A DNA stretch of 5,235 nt from Methanosarcinales archaeon (GTDB lineage Archaea > Halobacteriota > Methanosarcinia > Methanosarcinales > Methanocomedenaceae). The position numbers and the translations under genes were made by a program. Numbering within the stretch: position 1 is the first letter of the stretch; every line of letters begins with the position of its first letter. Shown here one piece after another: positions 1-4,116 of this stretch. The notes beneath the pieces are model-generated. The model was not told the DNA's origin. It saw nothing but the letters and a program-made list of their open reading frames with translations, and made no database searches. The stretch spans positions 1-5,235 of the forward strand of contig DAOWEE010000026.1 in the NCBI GenBank assembly GCA_030638625.1, written 5' to 3'.

Positions 1-739
1 CGCTAGTCGAATATTCGAGCAGGAGTCCACCGGTTGCACCGAGTTGTGCTGATGCTACAAGCATAGCAGTGATGGGGCCGTACCCGCATGCTGATGCATT
101 CCTTTCTGCCAGACGGGCATAGAATTCATCCACATCCATATCAAGTACGGATTCAATAAGATAATTGTCAGTATCCCTGGCCACTTTGTCAGGTACGTAA
201 TGGCTGAAATCACTTGATGCGATGATGACCACTTTTTTACTGCTATCCCTGATTACCTTTGTCAACTGGTTCCCAACTTCCATTGCTGTCTGTTCATCCT
301 GCATACCCATGCAAATGGGTACTATCTTGAACTGGTGGGAAAACCGGTACTGCAGGAATGGCAGTTGAACCTCAATGGAATGTTCATACCTGTGAGCATT
401 CTCATCAATGTCGATTATACCGCCTGCAAGCATTTTCACAAATTCATTATCAGCAGGTACTTCGCCCATTGGTGTCTCCCAGGTTTCCTGTGAGACTGCT
501 ACTAGTGACCCGACACCTGTATGGTTGGGGCCCAGAATCACATAAGTATCGGCCTTAGGCAGAGCAGCATACACATGTGCCGCTGTTGGACCAGAATATG
601 TATATCCTGCATGAGGCACCACGGCTCCAACAACGTCTCTGGTCTGGTCCACACTTGCGGCAAAACATCTATTGAGTTCGCGTTTCAAATGTTTCAGGGT
701 ACCAGGATAGAACTGGCCTGCTACTGCCGGGCGTCTCAA
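1..739 (-). CDS. MEMO-family protein (AmmeMemoRadiSam system protein B), 3' end cut by window edge
   Basis: This frame is open from about 751 to the left edge and reads as an archaeal MEMO1-like protein; at least 246 residues are present, and the family is about 265, so only the last 20 or so are missing. MEMO proteins share the fold of LigB-type extradiol dioxygenases. Human MEMO1 binds metal through two His and one Cys; the counterparts here appear to be His43 (VPHAGYTYSG), His73 (GPNHTG) and Cys218 (ACGYGPITAML). EHSIEVQLPFLQYRF and IIASSDFSHY are also typical. The archaeal function is not known. I chose the TTG at 739 because it gives an N-terminus MRRPAVAGQFYP, as I recall it for Methanosarcina homologs. 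In-frame GTG codons at 751, 748 and 745 lie inside a GGTGGTGGTGG run that probably serves as ribosome binding site, but they cannot be excluded as starts. It follows rps2 by 41 nt and is probably cotranscribed, as in other euryarchaea. Confidence 0.9.
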   Translation of the reverse strand, partial: MRRPAVAGQFYPGTLKHLKRELNRCFAASVDQTRDVVGAVVPHAGYTYSGPTAAHVYAALPKADTYVILGPNHTGVGSLVAVSQETWETPMGEVPADNEFVKMLAGGIIDIDENAHRYEHSIEVQLPFLQYRFSHQFKIVPICMGMQDEQTAMEVGNQLTKVIRDSSKKVVIIASSDFSHYVPDKVARDTDNYLIESVLDMDVDEFYARLAERNASACGYGPITAMLVASAQLGATGGLLLEYSTS

Positions 740-780
740 ATCCACCACCACCTTTAATACGGGATATTGGACATTCTCAT

Positions 781-1401
781 TTATAATTCTGTCTCAAAAT
801 CTTCCTGGCTGTGATTGAAAGGAATGCCCTTTAGATCAGCGGTCTTCTTTGCCAGCAACCAGTAGACCAGGGAAAGGGCCTTTCGTCCTTTGTTGTTTGT
901 GGGTATCACAAGGTCCACGTTTGAAGTGGAGTTGTTAGTATCACAAAGACCAATTACAGGAATTCCTATACTGACTGCTTCTTTTACCAACTGGCTATCC
1001 CCATGTGGGTCAGTTACCATGACAACATCCGGTTCAAAGTATATATCCAGACTTGGGTTGGTAAGTGTTCCTGGTATGAACCTGCCGATTATGGCTTTTG
1101 CACCTATGGTTTTGGCAAGCATCTTAACAGGATGATGTCCATACTGCCTGGCAGAAACTATCAATATCTTTGTAGGGTCATATTTTGCAAGTAGTGCTGC
1201 AGCCAGTCGTATTCTCTGGTCGGTGGCCTGTATATCCAGCACATAAAGTCCATCTGTCCTGACCCTGTAGACGAATTTCATCATATCCTTTGTTTTTTGC
1301 TGTGTTCCTATGTGTATACCGGCAGCCAGGAATTCGTCCAGTGGGATGATAGATTCGTAACCTGCATCTTTTATTTCACTTTCACTTACTTCACTTTCCA
1401 T
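781..1401 (-). CDS. rps2: Small-subunit ribosomal protein uS2 (archaeal S2)
   Basis: This encodes ribosomal protein S2 of the small subunit, 206 residues from the ATG at 1401. Family blocks are clear: FLAAGIHIGTQQKT (residues 24-37), YRVRTDGLYVLDI (45-57), GRFIPGTLTNP (106-116), and near the end DTNNSTSNVDLVIPTNNKGR (155-174) followed by ALSLVYWLLAKK. A short acidic N-terminal extension (residues 1-12, rich in Glu and Ser) is usual in methanogen S2. The open frame extends to a GTG at 1410, but that GTG lies inside the Shine-Dalgarno sequence AGGTGA, which sits 6 nt before the ATG at 1401, so 1401 is the better start. rpoK ends 32 nt upstream and the MEMO gene begins 41 nt downstream. In many euryarchaea enolase lies between rpoK and this gene; here there is no room for it. 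Confidence 0.97.
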   Translation of the reverse strand: MESEVSESEIKDAGYESIIPLDEFLAAGIHIGTQQKTKDMMKFVYRVRTDGLYVLDIQATDQRIRLAAALLAKYDPTKILIVSARQYGHHPVKMLAKTIGAKAIIGRFIPGTLTNPSLDIYFEPDVVMVTDPHGDSQLVKEAVSIGIPVIGLCDTNNSTSNVDLVIPTNNKGRKALSLVYWLLAKKTADLKGIPFNHSQEDFETEL

Positions 1402-1433
1402 TAATTTCACCTTGTAATCAATAATATTAGTTG

Positions 1434-1625
1434 TTATGTTGTTTTTACGTCGTCCGACTTTTTGACCGTGACCGGGATAACACCCAGTTCCAATTCTCTG
1501 AATGCGATATCGATGGGTTCGCCAGAATCATCTTCCAGAAGAACAGGTGCTCCCATAGAAATCTGCAGTGCCCGTGCGCCGATAATTCTCGCACGCTCAT
1601 AACGGGTTAATTTATTAGTATTCAA
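1434..1625 (-). CDS. rpoK: DNA-directed RNA polymerase subunit K (Rpb6/omega family)
   Basis: This is the small archaeal RNA polymerase subunit K, homologous to eukaryotic Rpb6 and bacterial omega, which helps assemble and stabilise the core enzyme. The diagnostic block TRYERARIIGARALQISMGA spans residues 7-26, followed by PVLLEDD and the C-terminal IAFRELELGVIPVTVKK typical of the family. Length is 63 residues if translation starts at the TTG at 1625, close to the usual size of about 57-65. The frame reaches a GTG at 1634, but that GTG is part of the Shine-Dalgarno sequence GAGGTGA. With TTG at 1625 the spacing is about 5 nt and the protein begins MNTNKLTRYERAR, resembling methanogen homologs. 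TTG at 1628 is a second possibility. The gene lies about 190 nt downstream of tRNA-Pro, the widest gap in the cluster, so it may have its own promoter. It ends 32 nt before rps2. Confidence 0.95.
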   Translation of the reverse strand: MNTNKLTRYERARIIGARALQISMGAPVLLEDDSGEPIDIAFRELELGVIPVTVKKSDDVKTT

Positions 1626-1637
1626 CAATTTCACCTC
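1620..1637 (-). promoter_or_regulatory. Ribosome binding site deciding the rpoK start
   Basis: GAGGTGA at 1637-1631 is a near-perfect Shine-Dalgarno match. Its internal GTG (1634) is in frame with rpoK and could be mistaken for the start. Spacing favours the downstream TTG at 1625. The same arrangement occurs at rps2 (AGGTGA, ATG at 1401) and rpl13 (GAGGTG, ATG at 2941). Confidence 0.7.
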
Positions 1638-1647
1638 AAAAACAATT

Positions 1648-1661
1648 CGGTCATACGACCG
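1648..1661 (-). other. Short hairpin just upstream of the rpoK ribosome binding site
   Basis: CGGTC and GACCG form a perfect 5-bp stem with a 4-nt loop, ending 11 nt before the rpoK Shine-Dalgarno sequence. In RNA it would sit in the 5' leader of rpoK. It could affect ribosome access or mRNA stability, but a 5-bp stem can occur by chance. Confidence 0.4.
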
Positions 1662-1669
1662 CTACACTA

Positions 1670-1732
1670 ACAAGTATTCATGCGTCCAGCCAAATTTAGT
1701 CCAGCTAATAATTCCTTACATTAAATACTTGT
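1670..1732. repeat. 9-bp inverted repeat in the tRNA-Pro to rpoK gap
   Basis: ACAAGTATT at 1670-1678 is exactly complementary to AATACTTGT at 1724-1732, with 45 bp between the arms. The interior also holds a 7-bp direct repeat, GTCCAGC, at 1684-1690 and 1699-1705. The transcript could fold into a long-loop stem, or the arms could be paired protein sites. No transposase or target duplication is seen. Confidence 0.5.
1719..1728 (-). promoter_or_regulatory. Possible TATA box for an internal rpoK-rps2 promoter
   Basis: Read on the minus strand, this holds TATTTAAT within an AT-rich stretch, a fair match to the methanogen TATA element. Initiation about 25 nt downstream would fall near 1698, giving rpoK a leader of about 70 nt. 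An internal promoter would make sense after the tRNA, whose excision separates rpoK from the upstream message. There is no direct evidence of use. Confidence 0.35.
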
Positions 1733-1733
1733 G

Positions 1734-1754
1734 TTCCCGGAGTCCCTCCGGGAA
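1734..1754 (-). other. Strong 9-bp hairpin between tRNA-Pro and rpoK
   Basis: TTCCCGGAG and CTCCGGGAA form a perfect 9-bp, GC-rich stem with a 3-nt loop. It lies about 75 nt beyond the tRNA 3' end on the minus-strand transcript. Sequence after it on that strand (CACAAGTATT) has no run of T, so it does not resemble a standard archaeal U-tract terminator. It may act as a processing or stability element flanking the tRNA, or as a protein site in DNA. Confidence 0.55.
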
Positions 1755-1829
1755 TGGTTCCAATCCGATACATGATATTATTTTCATTTTATCAGCAGTG
1801 CCTTGTTGGGCTTCCCTGATATAGTGAGG

Positions 1830-1904
1830 TGGGGTTGCTGAGATTTGAACTCAGGTTGCGGCGTCCCGAACGCCGTAGGATGGTCCAGGCTACCCTACAA
1901 CCCC
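1830..1904 (-). tRNA. tRNA-Pro, anticodon CGG
   Basis: A 75-nt cloverleaf is readable. The acceptor stem pairs GGGGTTG (from 1904) with CAACCCC. The D arm contains AGCCTGG, and the anticodon stem is CGGCG/CGCCG around the loop TTCGGGA, giving anticodon CGG at 1868-1866 followed by G37, as expected for tRNA-Pro. The variable loop is 4 nt and the T arm is CTGAG-TTCAAAT-CTCAG. The discriminator is A at 1830, and CCA is not encoded (CCT follows). There is no intron. It lies in the operon orientation between rpoN and rpoK, and its first base (1904) is also the last base of the rpoN TAG stop codon. It is therefore almost certainly cut from the ribosomal-protein transcript by RNase P and a 3' endonuclease. 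Confidence 0.95.
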
Positions 1905-2092
1905 TACTGATATGGTGCGAACGTATCCAGCAGTTTGATGTGGGTAAGCAACATCCTTCGACAGCAATATCTCTCAACGCCCAGGTCATCCAGCACTTTA
2001 CCGGCATCTTCCAGTTCAGCCACACGTTTCTCGTATTCTTCCCATAGGCTGGATATGACCTTTCCACATGTGAAACATCGTACAGGTATCAT
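1904..2092 (-). CDS. rpoN: DNA-directed RNA polymerase subunit N (Rpb10 homolog)
   Basis: This is the 62-residue zinc-binding subunit N of archaeal RNA polymerase, homologous to eukaryotic Rpb10, which takes part in the Rpo3/Rpo11/Rpo10/Rpo12 assembly platform. The zinc motif is complete: MIPVRCFTCGKV gives Cys6 and Cys9, and YCCRRM gives Cys43 and Cys44. Length and the C-terminal MLLTHIKLLDTFAPY match the family. Translation starts at the ATG at 2092, 9 nt after the rps9 stop; the ribosome binding site is weak (GATGAG, overlapping the rps9 stop), suggesting coupling to rps9. The stop TAG occupies 1906-1904, and its final G is position 1 of tRNA-Pro. It is not the unrelated bacterial sigma-54 gene that shares the symbol. 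Confidence 0.98.
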   Translation of the reverse strand: MIPVRCFTCGKVISSLWEEYEKRVAELEDAGKVLDDLGVERYCCRRMLLTHIKLLDTFAPYQ

Positions 2093-2101
2093 TTTATTTT
2101 C

Positions 2102-2506
2102 TCATCTATATGATTTCTGGTACCTGGCTCTTGCACCGGGTCCACCGAACTTCTTAGTCTCTTTCTGCCTTGAATCGTTAACCAGCAGGTTCCTGTCATA
2201 ATCGAGCATGGCATCTTTAAGGGCCATATCTCCGCTCCATTCCACAAGACCCTTACCGATTGCGGTCCTGACAGCATTTGCCTGCCCCATGACACCGCCG
2301 CCATTAACATTCACGTCAATGTCAACCTTTGAAGTTATCTTATCTCCTGCTAAGGTTAAGGGTTCCATAATCGTGAGCTTTGCCACGTCTGGTTCTACTA
2401 TTTCCAGAGGCTTTTTATTGATTCTTACACGACCTACCCCTTCCTTAAAGGTGGCTCTGGCAATAGCGGTCTTTTTCTTTCCTGATGTATTGATAATTTT
2501 GACCAT
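2102..2506 (-). CDS. rps9: Small-subunit ribosomal protein uS9 (archaeal S9)
   Basis: Ribosomal protein S9 of the small subunit, 134 residues, close to the archaeal norm. Visible family blocks are SGKKKTAIARATF (8-20), GVGRVRINKKPLE (23-35), NGGGVMGQANAVRTAIGKGL (68-87) and the basic C-terminal tail ending GGPGARARYQKSYR. In ribosome structures this tail reaches the P-site tRNA anticodon region. It starts at the ATG at 2506 with a full GGAGG Shine-Dalgarno sequence 7 nt upstream, placed in the 15-nt gap after rpl13. rpoN follows after 9 nt. The uL13-uS9 pairing is conserved in both bacteria and archaea. Confidence 0.98.
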   Translation of the reverse strand: MVKIINTSGKKKTAIARATFKEGVGRVRINKKPLEIVEPDVAKLTIMEPLTLAGDKITSKVDIDVNVNGGGVMGQANAVRTAIGKGLVEWSGDMALKDAMLDYDRNLLVNDSRQKETKKFGGPGARARYQKSYR

Positions 2507-2521
2507 TTACATTCCTCCAGA

Positions 2522-2941
2522 TCAGAAATTGGCTCCGAGTTTGGTGCTGAGTTCTTCCAGTCTGATATATTTGACCGAACTCAACTGTTTCATGTCTGCC
2601 CCATCTATTGATGCGGTTTCTTCGTTTTTCAGTTCTTCAGGTACCCCGATATAAGTCTTCAATCGTGACATGGCATCCTTTCCTCTTGCTTTCTTATACG
2701 GCAACATGCCACGTATGGTCCTTTTAACAATATGGTCTGGCCGCTTTGGGTAATACGGTCCGAACTCCCTGTTTCCACGGTCCACTGACTGTTTATATTC
2801 AGTAAAAGTGGTTACTTTATCGCCGGATATCACCATTCTCTCGGTATTCACAATATGAATCTCTTCACCAGCAAGCAATCTTTTTGCCATAATACTGGAA
2901 AGACGTCCTAATATCATCCCATCTGCATTAATAACTGTCAT
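2522..2941 (-). CDS. rpl13: Large-subunit ribosomal protein uL13 (archaeal L13)
   Basis: Ribosomal protein L13 of the large subunit, 139 residues from the ATG at 2941. Diagnostic blocks are VINADGMILGRLSS (3-16), the GPYYPKRPD region (61-69), RTIRGMLPYKKARG (74-87) and LKTYIGVPEEL. The frame continues upstream to a GTG at 2956, but that codon and the AGGTG after it form the Shine-Dalgarno region, and family proteins begin MTVI-like, so ATG at 2941 (7 nt after GAGGTG) is the better start. Only 11 nt separate it from the rpl18e stop. The last 40 or so residues (after VPEEL) are less conserved in character but continue to a normal stop. Confidence 0.97.
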   Translation of the reverse strand: MTVINADGMILGRLSSIMAKRLLAGEEIHIVNTERMVISGDKVTTFTEYKQSVDRGNREFGPYYPKRPDHIVKRTIRGMLPYKKARGKDAMSRLKTYIGVPEELKNEETASIDGADMKQLSSVKYIRLEELSTKLGANF

Positions 2942-2952
2942 ATCACTGCACC

Positions 2953-3324
2953 TCACTGCATAATCCTTACATTTGAGCCGCTGGGATTATCCTTAACAAG
3001 CTGCTCGATTGTGAGGCATGAGCCCCCTATTCCTATAATCTTTTCTTTGGCAGTGTCACTAAAACCCAGGGCAACCACATTCACCTTGTGTTCGAGGGTA
3101 CCTGATGCCAGTACTTTTCCCGGCACTATAATGGTTTCATCCTCTTTGGTATTCCTGTTTATCTTGCTCAGGTTCACTTCTGAGAAATTCCTGGTTGGAC
3201 GAGACAGGCGCAGTGCAATGTCCCTCCAGATTTTCACTTCATTTTCCCTGGACGCGGTCTTGAGGTCGTTAATAAGACCTAACACACGCAGGTTTGTCTT
3301 TTTGATTATTTTACTCACTTTCAT
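2953..3324 (-). CDS. rpl18e: Large-subunit ribosomal protein eL18 (archaeal L18e)
   Basis: Ribosomal protein L18e of the large subunit, 123 residues, specific to archaea and eukaryotes. Seen are KKTNLRVLGLINDLKTASRE (8-27), IWRDIALRLSRPTRNFSEVN (32-51), the motif TIIVPGKVLASGTL (64-77), and the C-terminal SGSNVRIMQ; all are typical. It is the first recognised gene of the minus-strand cluster. Two starts are possible. ATG at 3324 overlaps the stop of a possible 26-codon leader ORF (ATGA), but the GAGG before it is only 2 nt away. GTG at 3318 has the same GAGG at a better spacing of about 8 nt and gives MSKIIKKTN. Both leave the domain intact. In related archaea rpoD is usually just upstream; here it is replaced by a promoter and leader. 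Confidence 0.96.
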   Translation of the reverse strand: MKVSKIIKKTNLRVLGLINDLKTASRENEVKIWRDIALRLSRPTRNFSEVNLSKINRNTKEDETIIVPGKVLASGTLEHKVNVVALGFSDTAKEKIIGIGGSCLTIEQLVKDNPSGSNVRIMQ

Positions 3325-3401
3325 TCCTCTGTATGACCACCGACGAGGCGGCCTGACTCACGCAGTTTGCTGCGTTCGGGCATGATATGCCCATGTGCCA
3401 T
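3321..3401 (-). CDS. Possible 26-codon leader ORF upstream of rpl18e
   Basis: An ATG at 3401 opens a frame of 26 codons whose TGA stop (3323-3321) overlaps the rpl18e ATG as ATGA. The peptide would be basic and polar (it contains MPERSKLRESGRLVGG) with no signal or membrane segment; a second in-frame ATG is at 3383. I do not recognise it. The overlap suggests translational coupling to rpl18e, and a TATA-like box at 3437-3445 would place a transcript start about 14 nt upstream of the ATG. Against it: no convincing Shine-Dalgarno sequence, and the same stretch is dense in hairpins, so it may instead be an untranslated structured leader. It could also be the remnant of an upstream gene. Confidence 0.3.
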   Translation of the reverse strand: MAHGHIMPERSKLRESGRLVGGHTEE

Positions 3402-3404
3402 GGG
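3335..3404 (-). promoter_or_regulatory. Structured 5' leader of the ribosomal-protein operon, four hairpins, two mutually exclusive
   Basis: On the minus strand four perfect or near-perfect stems follow one another. CCCATG-GCA-CATGGG is at 3404-3390. GGGCAT-ATC-ATGCCC is at 3392-3378 and shares the GGG with the first, so only one can form at full length. ACGCAG-CAAA-CTGCGT is at 3375-3360. GGCCGCC-TCGTC-GGTGGTC (7 bp, two G-U pairs) is at 3353-3335, ending 10 nt before the rpl18e ATG. Such density in 70 nt just before an operon of ribosomal proteins is what an autogenous control site would look like. That role is inference. Confidence 0.5.
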
Positions 3405-3436
3405 ATATTGTAATCCCTACGGTGTTGTTAATTGGA

Positions 3437-3445
3437 AATAAAAAC
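3437..3445 (-). promoter_or_regulatory. Candidate TATA box for the minus-strand ribosomal-protein operon
   Basis: On the minus strand this reads TTTTTATTT, AT-rich and placed so that initiation about 25 nt downstream would fall near 3415, just upstream of the structured leader. A second candidate, CATATTTTATGC, lies at 3494-3483 and would give a leader about 50 nt longer. Confidence 0.4.
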
Positions 3446-3463
3446 CACATTAACATCTATTTG

Positions 3464-3502
3464 TGCATTTTACATGCATTTTGCATAAAATATGCTGTAT
3501 GC
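3464..3502. repeat. TGCAT-rich repeat cluster in the divergent intergenic region
   Basis: TGCATTTT occurs at 3464-3471 and again at 3475-3482, an 11-bp period (one helical turn). It is followed by TGCAT at 3482-3486, the inverted pair GCAT/ATGC at 3483-3486 and 3492-3495 (spacer AAAAT), and another ATGC at 3499-3502. It lies between the two divergent candidate promoters, where a transcription regulator could act on both. Operator function is inferred from pattern only. Confidence 0.4.
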
Positions 3503-3535
3503 TCTGATATATGCGTGGCCTTCATTCTACCTGTC

Positions 3536-3549
3536 AATATAAATAATTT
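3536..3549 (+). promoter_or_regulatory. Candidate TATA box for the GIY-YIG gene
   Basis: TATAAATA at 3538-3545, inside the longer AT-rich run 3536-3549, is a good archaeal TATA match. Initiation about 25 nt downstream would fall near 3567, leaving a leader of about 20 nt that includes AGGA at 3579-3582, 7 nt before the ATG at 3590. Confidence 0.55.
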
Positions 3550-3589
3550 GTTGTGAATCGGGGGTTTTTCAGTTGAACAGGATGAATGA

Positions 3590-4093
3590 ATGGTAATCGG
3601 TTTAACCCCTGTCGTTGATGTATTGTTAATGGAAGAACATACCTTTAATGTACCCAAAGGCAAGGGCATATATTCCCTCATACTTGGACTGGATGAGGAT
3701 AAATACATCCGGATAGGCGCCCTGGGCATGAAAAAGTTCCCTGCCGGGTATTATGCCTATACTGGTTCTGCAAGGGGTACAGGCGGGTTTGCCAGAATAA
3801 AACGTCACCTGGCTGTGGCATCAGGCAATAACCCTGCCCGGCATTGGCATATTGATTACTTGCTGTCCCTTACCAGGCCAAAGGGAGTGGTACTTACCTG
3901 CACATACCTTGAGATTGAATGTACCATCTCGGCAGCTATTGGATACATGACTCCGACCATCGACGGTTTTGGATGTACAGACTGCGGGTGCAGTGGTCAT
4001 CTGCATTTTGAAAAAGATATTGACAGGTTATTCAATGTGGTGATAGAAGCACATAAAATGGACGAAACGATTCAAAAAGTTTATTCCTTTTAA
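3590..4093 (+). CDS. Uri-type GIY-YIG nuclease domain protein (DUF123/COG1833)
   Basis: A 167-residue single-domain protein of the Uri superfamily of GIY-YIG-like proteins, mostly archaeal and without an established cellular role. Motifs in order: KGKGIYSLIL (GIY at 26-28); RIGALGMKKFPAGYYAYTGSARG (41-63), where YTG at 57-59 stands for YIG; ARIKRHL (68-74) with Arg69 in the position of the GIY-YIG arginine; HWHIDYLL (85-92); LEIECTISAA (107-116) with Glu110 as possible metal ligand; and FGCTDCGCSGHLH (127-139), the cysteine-rich block specific to this subfamily. Nuclease activity is inferred from the fold. The ATG at 3590 has AGGA 7 nt upstream and a TATA box at a fitting distance. An internal ATG at 3629 (Met14) gives a more family-like 154-residue protein but has no ribosome binding site. 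It is divergent from rpl18e and followed closely by argH. Confidence 0.88.
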   Translation: MVIGLTPVVDVLLMEEHTFNVPKGKGIYSLILGLDEDKYIRIGALGMKKFPAGYYAYTGSARGTGGFARIKRHLAVASGNNPARHWHIDYLLSLTRPKGVVLTCTYLEIECTISAAIGYMTPTIDGFGCTDCGCSGHLHFEKDIDRLFNVVIEAHKMDETIQKVYSF

Positions 4094-4116
4094 CAATAAT
4101 ATACATTATGGTTACT

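Noticed and set aside
1734..1754. Intrinsic terminator after tRNA-Pro
   Set aside because: No T run follows the stem on the minus strand, and archaeal termination depends mainly on U tracts rather than hairpins.
1764..1825. C/D box RNA suggested by ATGATAT and CTGA on the plus strand
   Set aside because: The C box departs from RUGAUGA in two positions and no C'/D' pair is visible.
1792..2067. 91-codon minus-strand frame across rpoN and tRNA-Pro
   Set aside because: It runs through the tRNA and out of frame over rpoN; both of those are certain.
2208..2654. 148-codon open frame on the plus strand
   Set aside because: It lies antisense across rps9 and rpl13, whose products are unmistakable, and its translation resembles no family I recognise.
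3335..3404. A second tRNA (by analogy with tRNA-Leu ahead of L18e in Haloarcula)
   Set aside because: No T-loop consensus, no 7-bp acceptor pairing and no cloverleaf; the stems are consecutive simple hairpins.
3457..3729. 90-codon minus-strand frame upstream of rpl18e
   Set aside because: It is antisense to the start of the GIY-YIG gene, has no family resemblance, and covers the AT-rich repeat and promoter region.
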